Assembly (NCBI GenBank): GCA_020725105.1
Contig: DYFQ01000019.1
Coordinates: 1-50,106, forward strand
Direction: 5' to 3'
Source of the DNA: Symbiobacterium thermophilum
GTDB lineage: Bacteria; Bacillota; Sulfobacillia; DYFQ01
Length of the DNA stretch: 50,106 bases
Positions 8,847 through 15,891 of the stretch are shown here, in pieces. The notes below the pieces were generated by a model. That model had not been told where the DNA came from, ran no database searches, and was given only the letters and a program-made list of their open reading frames with translations. Every line of letters begins with the position of its first letter. Positions within the stretch are counted from its first letter, which is position 1. The translations under genes were made by a program, and so were the position numbers.

Positions 8847-9414
8847 AGCGGTGGCCGCCTTGCTGAGGACCATCGGGGCGGCAGGCCTGACCGGCGTGGG
8901 CGTGAAGCTTCTGGACGACGCCCTCGACGAGCCAGAGGGCGGGCCTCCCGGCCGGCCGGCCTACGCCATGCTGGCGCTGGCTCTGGCCTGCCTGATGCAG
9001 GCCGGCCTGGCGGCCGGGCTGTTCCTGGCGTCGTACGCCTGGGGCATGGTGCAACACCTGGCCGACCGCCACCCGACCGGGCTGCCCGGCTGGGCCGAGT
9101 CCCTCATCGCCCTGGCGCTGGGCACCGCGTTTCTTGGCTGGCGGCTCATGGCCGCCGCGTTCCTGCTGGTCGGCTGCCTCCAGTGCCTCGACGCCCTGGT
9201 GGACCTGCCCGCCGACCGGCGCCGGTCCGGGCCGTCACTGGCCCTCAGGTTCGGGGCCGGAGAGACGGCGCTGGCCGGCGCGGCCATGGGCCTGGCCGCG
9301 GCGGCGCTGGCGCCCGGCCTCGCCGCGGCGGTGCTGGGGAGCGGCGCCAGCCTGATCTGGCTCACCCGGCCCCGCCCGGCCCGTCCGGCCGAGAGGTGGG
9401 GGATGGGGCCGTGA
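8827..9414 (+). CDS. Multi-pass membrane protein of unknown function, coupled to the GTPase gene
   Basis: I place the start at TTG 8827, 7 bases after a strong GGAGGTG that lies inside the GTPase gene. The 195-residue product has about four to five hydrophobic segments. It has two acidic clusters next to membrane segments, KLLDDALDE near the N-terminus and CLDALVDLPADRR in the middle. The spacing loosely recalls the Asp motifs of UbiA-type prenyltransferases, but the protein is too short and lacks a full motif, so I do not assign that function. The stop overlaps the next gene by four bases (GTGA). A GTG at 8851 is an alternative start. Confidence 0.7.
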   Translation: MSDSTFEAVAALLRTIGAAGLTGVGVKLLDDALDEPEGGPPGRPAYAMLALALACLMQAGLAAGLFLASYAWGMVQHLADRHPTGLPGWAESLIALALGTAFLGWRLMAAAFLLVGCLQCLDALVDLPADRRRSGPSLALRFGAGETALAGAAMGLAAAALAPGLAAAVLGSGASLIWLTRPRPARPAERWGMGP

Positions 9415-9677
9415 CGCCATCGCTCCTGGCCGCGCTGGCGGGCGGCCTGGCGGTCCTGCTGCTGGTATGTCTGGTGGCGTACGCCACCGGGCGCCGGCGC
9501 GGCATCGCGGCCGGCCGCGGCGCGGCGCTGGCCGAGGCGCCGGTCGACCTCCGCTGCCGGGCGCTGGAGTCCGGCTGCTGCCCCGTCTGCGGCACCAGGT
9601 TTCCCGCTGCGGACACGGGCGACGCGCCGCCGGACGGCCTCGGGTCGGAGACGTGTTATAATCCTGGTGCGAGGTGA
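9411..9677 (+). CDS. Small single-pass membrane protein with CCPVC motif
   Basis: An 88-residue product starting at GTG 9411 in a GTGA overlap with the gene before it. One membrane segment (LLAALAGGLAVLLLVCLVAY) follows almost directly after the start. A basic Arg/Gly-rich stretch comes next, then ESGCCPVCGTRFP, which looks like half of a zinc ribbon. Another Cys lies near the end (SETCYNP). A metal site might form by dimerisation or with a partner. Its last bases overlap the predicted hflX start and its -10 element. No family recognised; confidence comes from the coupled start, the membrane segment and the context. Confidence 0.6.
   Translation: MTPSLLAALAGGLAVLLLVCLVAYATGRRRGIAAGRGAALAEAPVDLRCRALESGCCPVCGTRFPAADTGDAPPDGLGSETCYNPGAR
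9654..9662 (+). promoter_or_regulatory. Extended -10 promoter for hflX
   Basis: TGTTATAAT is a perfect extended -10 (TGn-TATAAT) lying inside the 3' end of the preceding gene. No -35 is evident, as is usual for extended -10 promoters. Transcription would begin near 9668, essentially at the first possible hflX start codon. Confidence 0.5.
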
Positions 9678-11007
9678 GCATCTGATCGAGGAAACCACGG
9701 GCGACAGAGGCATCCTGGTGGGGCTGGACCTTCCGGGCCGCCGGGACGGGCCGGACCCCGAGGAATCCCTCGATGAACTCCAGCGCCTGGCGGAGTCGGC
9801 CGGGGTCGAGGTGGCCGGCCGGGTCCTGCAGCGGCGGGACCGGCCGGACCCCAGCACCTACATGGGCCGCGGCAAGGCGGCTGAGCTGGAGGCCCTGCGC
9901 GAACAGGCCGGCGCCAACCTGATACTTTTCGACGACGAACTCTCACCGGCCCAGGCCAGGAACCTGGAGGCCATCCTCCAGGCCCGGGTGCTGGACCGCA
10001 CCCAGCTCATCCTGGACATCTTCGCCCAGCGGGCCCACACGACCGAAGGCAAGCTCCAGGTGGAACTGGCCCAGTTGCAGTACCTGCTTCCCCGGCTGGC
10101 CGGCAAGGGGACGGCCCTCTCGCGGCTGGGCGGCGGCATCGGCACCCGGGGCCCGGGCGAGACCAAGCTGGAAACGGACCGGCGGCGCATCCGCCGGCGG
10201 ATCAGGGACCTGAAGGAGCGCCTCGAGCAGGTGCGGCGGCACCGCGGCCTCCACCGGAACTTCCGCCGGGCGATGGACGTTCCCGTCGTCGCCCTGGTGG
10301 GTTATACCAACGCCGGCAAGTCAAGCCTGCTGAACGCCCTTTGCCGGGCGGACGTGACCGTGGAGGACCGGCTGTTCGCCACCCTGGACCCGACCACCCG
10401 GCGGCTAGAGTTGCCGGGCGGCAGGGTGGTGCTGCTCACCGACACGGTCGGGTTCATCAGGAAGCTGCCCCACGACCTGGTCGCCGCCTTCCGGGCCACC
10501 CTCGAGGAGGTGGCCGAGGCCGACCTCCTGCTCCACGTGATCGACGTCAGCCATCCCGGCTGGGAGGAGCAGGCGGCCGCCGTCCGCCAGGTCCTCCAGA
10601 CCATCGGCGCGGCCGACCGGCTCCTGGTCCACGTGCTCAACAAGGCTGACCGGCTGCCCGGCCGGGACGGCCAGCCGGGCCGGTTGCCGGTGCCCGTCGA
10701 GGTGTTCCTGCGCGAGCACCGCGACGCCATCCTCACCTCGGCCACCAGCGGCGAGGGGCTGGATGCCCTGCGCCGCCAGGTCGACGCGGCCCTGGCGTCG
10801 CGCCGGCGCCGGGTACAGCTGGCCATTCCCTACGCCGACGCCCACCTGCTGGCCCTGCTCCACCGGCGGGGTACCGTGCTCGCCCAGGCCTACGAGGCTT
10901 CGGCAATCCGCGTCGAGGCCGACCTGGAGCCCGCCTGGGCGGAACGTTTCCGCCCCTGGCAAGAACCTGACGGCGACGCGCGGCGCCGGCAGGGTGAGGG
11001 ACGGTAG
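9667..11007 (+). CDS. hflX: Ribosome-associated GTPase HflX
   Basis: HflX splits stalled or heat-damaged 70S ribosomes. The N-terminal domain shows ILVGLDLPG, then the YMGRGKAAEL and LIFDDELSPAQARNLE motifs. The HflX linker follows (LDRTQLILDIFAQRAHTTEGK, LAQLQYLLPRL, GIGTRGPGETKLE). The G domain has GYTNAGKSS, LFATLDPTTR, DTVGF and NKAD. The length is 446 residues. The start is uncertain. GTG 9667 would be nearly leaderless from the -10 at 9657. CTG 9682 has GAGGTGAG just upstream. GTG 9718 follows AGAGG but would cut into the first strand. Order with the next gene equals ynbA-ynbB in Bacillus. Confidence 0.95.
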   Translation: MRGEHLIEETTGDRGILVGLDLPGRRDGPDPEESLDELQRLAESAGVEVAGRVLQRRDRPDPSTYMGRGKAAELEALREQAGANLILFDDELSPAQARNLEAILQARVLDRTQLILDIFAQRAHTTEGKLQVELAQLQYLLPRLAGKGTALSRLGGGIGTRGPGETKLETDRRRIRRRIRDLKERLEQVRRHRGLHRNFRRAMDVPVVALVGYTNAGKSSLLNALCRADVTVEDRLFATLDPTTRRLELPGGRVVLLTDTVGFIRKLPHDLVAAFRATLEEVAEADLLLHVIDVSHPGWEEQAAAVRQVLQTIGAADRLLVHVLNKADRLPGRDGQPGRLPVPVEVFLREHRDAILTSATSGEGLDALRRQVDAALASRRRRVQLAIPYADAHLLALLHRRGTVLAQAYEASAIRVEADLEPAWAERFRPWQEPDGDARRRQGEGR

Positions 11008-11010
11008 GCG

Positions 11011-12342
11011 GTGGAGGGGCCGTCCCCGCCCGGCTTCACCGGCCGCCGCGGCGCTGCCGGCCTCGATGAGGCGCTCCCGCCGACCCTGCACCCGCGGCTC
11101 AGGCGCCTGGCCCTGGCCGCCGCCGAGGCGGTCGCGCCCGCCTGGGACGCCGTCGACCGGCTGGTCCAGGCCAACTGCGCCCGCGTCTGGGCCGCCTTTC
11201 GCGAGGCGGGGGTGGCCGAGCACCACCTGCTGGACGGGACGGGCTACGGCCTGGACCACTCCGGGCGCGAGGCGCTCGACCGGCTCTACGCCCGCCTCTT
11301 CGGCGCCGAGGCGGCGCTGGTCCGGCCCCACTTCGTCTCGGGCACCCACGCCCTGGCCGCCTGCCTGTTCGGCGTGCTGCGGCCCGGGGACCGGCTGGTG
11401 GCGGTGACCGGGCAGCCCTACGACACCCTGGCCGGCCTGATCCACCAGCCGGGCAGCGGTTCCCTGGCCGACCTGGGAGTGAGCTACGTCCAGTGCGAGC
11501 CCGGGCCCGGCGGCCTGCCGGATCCCGGCCGGGCGGCAGACGCGGCGGCGGCCGCCCGCCGGGGCCAGCGAACCGTTTACTACCTCCAGCGCTCCCGCGG
11601 CTACGCCTGGCGGCCCGCCCTGGACGTGGCGGCCATCGGCGAGCTCTGCGGCCTCATCCGGTCCCAGGATCCCGGCGCCGTGACCCTCGTGGACAACTGC
11701 TACGGCGAGCTGGTGGAGCTCCGGGAGCCGACGGCGGCCGGGGCCGACCTGGCCGCCGGCTCGCTCATCAAGAACCCCGGGGGCGGGCTGGCTCCCGCCG
11801 GCGGCTACGTGGCCGGCCGCCGGGCCTGGGTCGAGCTGGCCGCCAACCGGCTGACGGCGCCGGGACTGGGCGGCCGGCTGGGCGCGTACCTCGGCGGCAC
11901 CCGCCTGCTCTTCCAGGGGCTCTACTACGCCCCCCTGGTGGTGGGCGAGGCCCTCAAGGGCGCCTGCTTCGGCGCCTGGCTCATGGCCGAACTCGGTTTC
12001 CAGGTGGACCCGGCCTGGGACGCGCCCCGGGCCGACATCGTCCAGGCGGTGCGCCTGGGCTCCCGGGAGGCGCTGGTCACCTTCTGCCAGGGCCTGCAGG
12101 CGGGATCGCCGGTGAACGCCTTCGTCAGGCCGGAGCCCGGGCCGCTGCCGGGCTACGGCGACCCGGTGCTGATGGCCGCCGGCACCTTCGTCCAGGGCGC
12201 GTCACTTGAGCTGTCCGCCGACGCCCCGCTGCGCCCGCCCTGGGTGGCCTACGTTCAGGGCGGCATCGCGCTGGCCTACGCCCGGCTGGGCTGGCTCTCG
12301 GCCGCCCAGGCCCTGGCCGACGCCGGGCTCGTCCGACTCTAG
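11011..12342 (+). CDS. ynbB: PLP-dependent methionine gamma-lyase-like protein (YnbB / aluminium-resistance family)
   Basis: Fold-type I PLP enzyme of the family annotated as aluminium resistance or methionine gamma-lyase; the physiological substrate is unknown. Seen: GYGLDHSGREALDRLYARLFGAE, VRPHFVSGTHALA, GQPYDTL, LVDNCYGEL, and the PLP-lysine site AGSLIKNPGGG with K254. At 443 residues it is slightly longer than usual because of an N-terminal extension. GTG 11011 lies 3 bases after hflX, so the two are one operon. The 3' end has been partly duplicated downstream (see the repeat at 12366). Confidence 0.9.
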   Translation: MEGPSPPGFTGRRGAAGLDEALPPTLHPRLRRLALAAAEAVAPAWDAVDRLVQANCARVWAAFREAGVAEHHLLDGTGYGLDHSGREALDRLYARLFGAEAALVRPHFVSGTHALAACLFGVLRPGDRLVAVTGQPYDTLAGLIHQPGSGSLADLGVSYVQCEPGPGGLPDPGRAADAAAAARRGQRTVYYLQRSRGYAWRPALDVAAIGELCGLIRSQDPGAVTLVDNCYGELVELREPTAAGADLAAGSLIKNPGGGLAPAGGYVAGRRAWVELAANRLTAPGLGGRLGAYLGGTRLLFQGLYYAPLVVGEALKGACFGAWLMAELGFQVDPAWDAPRADIVQAVRLGSREALVTFCQGLQAGSPVNAFVRPEPGPLPGYGDPVLMAAGTFVQGASLELSADAPLRPPWVAYVQGGIALAYARLGWLSAAQALADAGLVRL

Positions 12343-12365
12343 CCTTCCCACGGTAACCCGCCGCC

Positions 12366-12401
12366 GGTCCGGCTCCAGCCTGCGGTCCGGCTCTAGCCTG
12401 G
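12366..12401 (+). repeat. Two tandem 18-bp copies derived from the ynbB 3' end
   Basis: GGTCCGGCTCCAGCCTGC (12366-12383) is followed directly by GGTCCGGCTCTAGCCTGG (12384-12401), 16 of 18 identical. Both resemble the sequence around the ynbB stop codon (GTCCGACTCTAGCC, ending near 12345), so the region looks like a slippage duplication of the gene's end. Confidence 0.75.
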
Positions 12402-12434
12402 CCCCGCGCCGCGTAATGGTGTGGGGGAGGGGCC

Positions 12435-12914
12435 GTGGAAAACCTCGTCGCCCTGGTCAGCCTGTGCCTGGTCCTGCTCGGCCTGGCCGGCGCCTTCGTC
12501 CCCCGGCTGCCCGACGCGCCCCTCATCTTCCTGGGGGCCTGGCTCTACGCCCATTTCACCGGCTACCGGGCGGTCGGGCGCGAGCTGGTGCTGGGCCTGT
12601 TCCTGCTGGCCCTGGTGGCGGTGGGCCTCGACTGGGCCGCCTCGCGGCTGGGCTGGGGCTGGTTCCGGATGACCCCGGCGGGGCTGGTCGGGACCGTCGC
12701 CGGCGGAATCGTGGGCCTGGCGCTGGCGGGGCCGGCGGGTCTGTTGCCCGGGCCGCTCCTGGGCGGGCTGGCCGGCGAGGTGGCCGCCGGCCGCTCGCTT
12801 CGGGGCGCCCTGCAGGCGCTCGTGGCGGCGTGGCTGGGGTTTTTCGGCCGGGTGGTGCTGAAGGGGCTGATCATCGTGACCATGGCCGCAGTATTCCTCT
12901 TCCGGGCGTTCTAG
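12435..12914 (+). CDS. DUF456 family membrane protein
   Basis: A 159-residue integral membrane protein of unknown function. It shows the DUF456 pattern: an N-terminal membrane segment ending in FVPRLPDAPLIFLGAWLY, a second segment, then a Gly/Ala-rich repeat-like helix pair (GTVAGGIVGLALAG, GPLLGGLAGEV) and a last hydrophobic stretch (VVLKGLIIVTMAAVFLF). GTG 12435 follows GGGGGAGGGG. It sits between ynbB and the GlnR-like regulator, where Bacillus has no such gene, and may be co-transcribed from the hflX side. Confidence 0.85.
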   Translation: MENLVALVSLCLVLLGLAGAFVPRLPDAPLIFLGAWLYAHFTGYRAVGRELVLGLFLLALVAVGLDWAASRLGWGWFRMTPAGLVGTVAGGIVGLALAGPAGLLPGPLLGGLAGEVAAGRSLRGALQALVAAWLGFFGRVVLKGLIIVTMAAVFLFRAF

Positions 12915-12916
12915 CC

Positions 12917-12922
12917 TATACT
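12917..12922 (+). promoter_or_regulatory. Possible -10 (TATACT) before the GlnR-like gene
   Basis: TATACT lies 3 bases after the DUF456 stop and 60 bases before the regulator start. The -35 is poor, and I see no GlnR-type box (TGTNA-N7-TNACA) nearby. Confidence 0.3.
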
Positions 12923-12982
12923 GGAACTACCACTGAAACCTCGGCCGCGTGAAAGCTGGGAAACTGGACAGGAGTGGGCGCC

Positions 12983-13393
12983 ATGGCCACGGAGCGTCTG
13001 ACCGCCCGGTCGGCCATCTACCCCATGCGGGTGGTGCGCCGCCTGACGGGCCTCACCGACCGGCAGATTCGCTACTACGAGCAGACGGGCCTGGTGGTTC
13101 CGGCGCGGACCCCGGGCCGGCAGCGGCTGTACAGCCAGGAGGACATCGAGCGCCTGCTGAGGGTCAAGGCCCTGCTGGCCCAGGGGTTCACCGTCAAGGG
13201 GATCCAGGACTACTTCCGCCGCCTGGAAGCGGGCCGTCAGAAGGCCAGGCCCGGCCGGACGGTTCCCGAGGAACTTGAAGAGTCCCTGGAGTGGCGCGAC
13301 GCCAGGCACTTCTTCGACCGGGCCCTCCCCAAGCCGGCGGGCAGCCTCTACAGCGGGCCGGTCCGTTCCGACCTGGAGAAGAGCAAGCCGTGA
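12983..13393 (+). CDS. MerR-family regulator, GlnR-like
   Basis: A 136-residue winged-helix regulator. IYPMRVVRRLTGLTDRQIRYYEQTGLVVPART matches the GlnR/TnrA type of MerR head. It is followed by RQRLYSQEDIERLLRVKALLAQGFTVKGI. The C-terminal tail (about 85-136) would hold the glutamine-synthetase-responsive part in GlnR, but sequence there is not clearly conserved. ATG 12983 has GGAG 8 bases upstream; an in-frame GTG at 12974 is less well placed. In Bacillus glnR is followed by glnA. Here lexA follows on the other strand, so nitrogen control is plausible but unproven. Confidence 0.82.
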   Translation: MATERLTARSAIYPMRVVRRLTGLTDRQIRYYEQTGLVVPARTPGRQRLYSQEDIERLLRVKALLAQGFTVKGIQDYFRRLEAGRQKARPGRTVPEELEESLEWRDARHFFDRALPKPAGSLYSGPVRSDLEKSKP

Positions 13394-13498
13394 TCGCGGG
13401 GCCGGCTGGACGGGACACGAATACTTGCATGGACCATCTCCGGGCGGGCCTTGCAGCTCGCAAGCAGCCACGGGTGCCGCCCGGGATAGGGGCATCGG

Positions 13499-13520
13499 CC
13501 CGGCGACAACCGGCGCCGGG
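13499..13520. terminator. Stem-loop between convergent glnR-like and lexA genes
   Basis: CCCGGCG and CGCCGGG form a 7-bp stem around an 8-base loop, midway between the two converging genes. There is no T-run on either side. A weaker hairpin (CTTGC-AGCTC-GCAAG) lies about 40 bases earlier. Confidence 0.4.
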
Positions 13521-13555
13521 TGGCTGGTGGTGGAACGGCCGCGGCGGCCCCGCGA

Positions 13556-14179
13556 TTACAGGCGGCGGAAGAGGCCGATCACCTTTCCGAGCACCTCCGC
13601 CCGGTCGGTCACGATCGGCGCCATGGCGTCGTTTTCCGGCTGGAGCCTGATCCGCCCGTTCTGCCGGTACAGTCGCTTGACAGTGGCCTCGTCGTCCAGG
13701 AGCGCCACCACCACGTCCCCATCGTCGGCCGTCTCCTGCCGCCGGACCAGTACCCAGTCGCCGTCGTAGATGCCGACGTTGACCATGCTGTCGCCACGGA
13801 CCCGGAGCATGAACACTTCCTCGTGGCCGACCAGGTCGTAGGGGAGGGGGAAGATGTCTTCGACGTTCTCCACGGCCAGGATGGGCTCGCCGGCGGTCAC
13901 CCGGCCTACCAGGGGCACCGCGACAAAACGGGTCCGCTGCACGGCCCGGTCCGCGTCCAGCACCTCGATGGCCCTGGGCTTGGTCGGGTCCCGCTTGATG
14001 AAGCCCTTCTCCTCCAGGCGGTTGAGGTGCCCGTGCACCGTGGAGCTTGAGCTCAGCCCGATCGCCGCCCCGATCTCCCGCACCGAGGGCGGGTAGCCCC
14101 GTTCCCTGATCCGGCGCTTGATGAAGTCTAGGACCTGCTGCTGCCTGGCGGTGAGCCGCTTGGAAACCCGCCTCGGCAT
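13556..14179 (-). CDS. lexA: SOS repressor LexA
   Basis: LexA represses DNA-damage genes and cleaves itself when RecA is activated. The winged helix is residues 1-65 ([43 protein letters not shown]). The cleavage bond is A96-G97 (GRVTAGEPI), and the catalytic dyad is S131 (RGDSMVN) and K168 (ATVKRLYR). The length is 207 residues. ATG 14179 has AGGAGGT 8 bases upstream. An upstream in-frame extension is open but unconserved. The gene is divergent from the yneA-like gene, and the shared region carries LexA-type sites, indicating autoregulation. Confidence 0.96.
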   Translation of the reverse strand: MPRRVSKRLTARQQQVLDFIKRRIRERGYPPSVREIGAAIGLSSSSTVHGHLNRLEEKGFIKRDPTKPRAIEVLDADRAVQRTRFVAVPLVGRVTAGEPILAVENVEDIFPLPYDLVGHEEVFMLRVRGDSMVNVGIYDGDWVLVRRQETADDGDVVVALLDDEATVKRLYRQNGRIRLQPENDAMAPIVTDRAEVLGKVIGLFRRL

Positions 14180-14237
14180 CCCGTGCCACCTCCTGCGGGG
14201 TCGACCCGCGCGTGTGCTGGGGATAACTGGCAGGGTC

Positions 14238-14265
14238 ATTATACCATGCAAAAGTGCGTTCGCAA
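14238..14265 (-). promoter_or_regulatory. lexA promoter
   Basis: Reading leftward: -35 TTGCGA (14265-14260), a 16-base spacer, and extended -10 TGG-TATAAT (TATAAT at 14243-14238). The GTTCG half-site at 14258-14262 overlaps the -35, and another is at 14273-14277, consistent with repression by LexA. Confidence 0.75.
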
Positions 14266-14296
14266 AGCATCTGTTCGCCTCAGGCCCTGTAGACAC

Positions 14297-14326
14297 TTGA
14301 CGCCAAACCGGTGTTCGGGGTACAAT
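14297..14326 (+). promoter_or_regulatory. Promoter of the yneA-like gene
   Basis: TTGACG (14297-14302), an 18-base spacer, and TACAAT (14321-14326). The spacer contains a one-mismatch LexA box. Confidence 0.75.
14304..14317. promoter_or_regulatory. LexA (SOS) box 1
   Basis: CAAACCGGTGTTCG differs by one base from the Bacillota SOS consensus CGAAC-N4-GTTCG. It fills the spacer between -35 and -10 of the yneA-like promoter. Confidence 0.7.
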
Positions 14327-14339
14327 CTCTCTGGCCACC

Positions 14340-14353
14340 CGAACATCTGTCCG
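14340..14353. promoter_or_regulatory. LexA (SOS) box 2
   Basis: CGAACATCTGTCCG differs by one base from CGAAC-N4-GTTCG. It lies just after the -10 of the yneA-like promoter, 36 bases from box 1 (start to start). Confidence 0.7.
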
Positions 14354-14377
14354 GTAAGCCGAGGGGGGGCAGCGCTC

Positions 14378-14809
14378 ATGGCGGAGGTCAGGCCCTTTCG
14401 CCAGCCAGAGAGAGACTTCGAACCGCGGCGCGTCAGGCTCTACGCGCCGGCGAGCCTGCGCCTCCGCCGGCGCAGAGGCCGCAGGCCGCGACTGCGCCCG
14501 GACCGGTTGAGCGTCCTGCTGGTGGCTTTGGGGGCGGGCGTTGCCCTGCTGGCGGCCGGCTGGGGCCTGGCCGGCTGGGCGGCCCACGGTTCGGCGGCGG
14601 GGCCCGCGGGGCCGCCCGCCGGTGGCTTTGCAACCCTGGTCGTGGCACCCGGGGACACCCTCTGGGGCATCGCCGAGCGTCACGCCCCGGCGGACGTGGA
14701 TCTCCGCTGGGCCGTCCACCAGTTACAGCAGTGGAACCGACTGGCCAGCCCGGCTCTGAGCGTCGGCCAGCGGTTGCTGCTTCCCGCCGCCTGGCTCGAG
14801 GGCCGTTGA
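14378..14809 (+). CDS. yneA: YneA-like SOS cell-division suppressor (LysM, membrane-anchored)
   Basis: A 143-residue protein with an Arg-rich cytoplasmic N-terminus (residues 1-45), one membrane segment ([24 protein letters not shown]), an Ala/Gly/Pro linker and a C-terminal LysM domain ([18 protein letters not shown], then [18 protein letters not shown]). Bacillus YneA has the same architecture: a short membrane-anchored LysM protein that delays division during DNA damage, encoded divergently from lexA. The two SOS boxes in this promoter support the same role. The Arg-rich head is longer than in YneA. ATG 14378 follows GAGGGGGG. Confidence 0.85.
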   Translation: MAEVRPFRQPERDFEPRRVRLYAPASLRLRRRRGRRPRLRPDRLSVLLVALGAGVALLAAGWGLAGWAAHGSAAGPAGPPAGGFATLVVAPGDTLWGIAERHAPADVDLRWAVHQLQQWNRLASPALSVGQRLLLPAAWLEGR

Positions 14810-14867
14810 GCGCAGCGCGGGGGAGGCAAGAAGGAAAAACGGCACCCGCGCCGAAGACATTGATGCG

Positions 14868-14886
14868 TTAAATGCCAATTAAATGC
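14868..14886. repeat. TTAAATGC direct repeat at 11-bp spacing
   Basis: TTAAATGC occurs at 14868-14875 and 14879-14886, one helical turn apart. The pair is flanked by GATGC (14862) and GCATC (14885-14889). This AT-rich island just before the recombinase gene looks like an operator or promoter element. Confidence 0.5.
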
Positions 14887-14901
14887 ATCAAGATCGGGGC
14901 G

Positions 14902-15870
14902 ATGGCGGTGACGCTCGCTGAGGCCGTGGAAGCCTTCCGGCAGGACCTGGTGGCGGCCGGGTACGCCCGTCAAACGGTCCGCGGCTACCTGCACGACCTG
15001 GACATGTTTCTGAGGTACGCCCGCCCCGACCGGGCCCTGGCATCGGTGGACGCCGACCTGTTGCAGGCCTACTTCCGCCAGCTTCTGGAGACCGGTCTCA
15101 GCCGCGCCGCCGTGCACCGCAAGGCCGCGGCCTTGCGGACCTTTTTCAAGAGCCTGGTCCGGCGCGGCGCCCTCGGGTCCAGTCCCTTCACCGACCGGGT
15201 GGTCCTCCCCCGCCGGAGTCGGCGCGCGCTGCCCCGCGTGCTGAGCGAAGACCAGCTTGATCGGCTGATCGCCGCCGTGACCGAACTCCACCAGGCGGCG
15301 CTCGAAAAGGCTGTCGGGACTGTCCGCGACCCGGAGCGGGCCGCCGCCCTCAGGCGCCGCTACGAGTTCCTGCGCCGCCGCGATCTGGCCCTGACGACGC
15401 TCCTGGCCGACGCCGGCCTGCGGGTCAGCGAACTTGCGGGGCTGAACCTTGAGGATCTCAACCTGGCGGGCAACGGGTCCGTCCGGGTAATGGGCAAGGG
15501 CAACAAGGAGCGGATGGTGCCACTAAACGCCCCCCTCTGCGAGCTCATCCGCGAGTACCTGGCCCACAAACCCGGGTCCCGGGACGGCGCCCTCTTCGTG
15601 ACGGAGGCCGGGAACCGGCTGGCCGTACGGTCCATCCAGCGGCTGATCCGGATCGTGGGCGACCGCTGCCAGTTTCAGCTGTCACGGCCGCTGTCCCCTC
15701 ACAAGCTGCGGCACGCCTTCGCCACGCGGCTCTTGCGGGAGACGGGGGACATCACCCTGGTCCAGCGGGCGCTGGGCCACGAGGACATCACCACGACCAC
15801 CATCTACGCCCGGGTGGCGGACCGCGACCTGGAGGAGGCCATGGCCCGTCTGGGGCGACGCCGCCGCTAG
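14902..15870 (+). CDS. Tyrosine recombinase (XerC/XerD type)
   Basis: Site-specific recombinase with an N-terminal core-binding domain (AGYARQTVRGYLHDLDMFLRYA) and a complete catalytic set: R174 (AGLRVSELAGL), K199 (VMGKGNKER), H267 and R270 (SPHKLRHAFATRL), H293 (LGHEDITTTT) and Y302 (IYARV). A basic stretch of about 25 residues lies between LSEDQLDRLI and the catalytic Arg, where XerD is shorter. I start at ATG 14902; an ATG at 14872 is inside the AT-rich repeat. In Bacillus the gene after yneA is also a recombinase (YneB) but of the serine type. Chromosome dimer resolution is likely but unproven. Confidence 0.88.
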   Translation: MAVTLAEAVEAFRQDLVAAGYARQTVRGYLHDLDMFLRYARPDRALASVDADLLQAYFRQLLETGLSRAAVHRKAAALRTFFKSLVRRGALGSSPFTDRVVLPRRSRRALPRVLSEDQLDRLIAAVTELHQAALEKAVGTVRDPERAAALRRRYEFLRRRDLALTTLLADAGLRVSELAGLNLEDLNLAGNGSVRVMGKGNKERMVPLNAPLCELIREYLAHKPGSRDGALFVTEAGNRLAVRSIQRLIRIVGDRCQFQLSRPLSPHKLRHAFATRLLRETGDITLVQRALGHEDITTTTIYARVADRDLEEAMARLGRRRR

Positions 15871-15891
15871 CCGCCCCCGTGGCCCGCGGCG

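Noticed and set aside
8827-9414. UbiA-type prenyltransferase
   Set aside because: Acidic motifs are suggestive, but the protein is about two-thirds the needed length and lacks the full NDxxDxxxD pattern.
13556-14719. Long N-terminal extension of lexA
   Set aside because: LexA proteins begin near [15 protein letters not shown]; the extension crosses the promoter and LexA boxes and lies antisense to the yneA-like gene.
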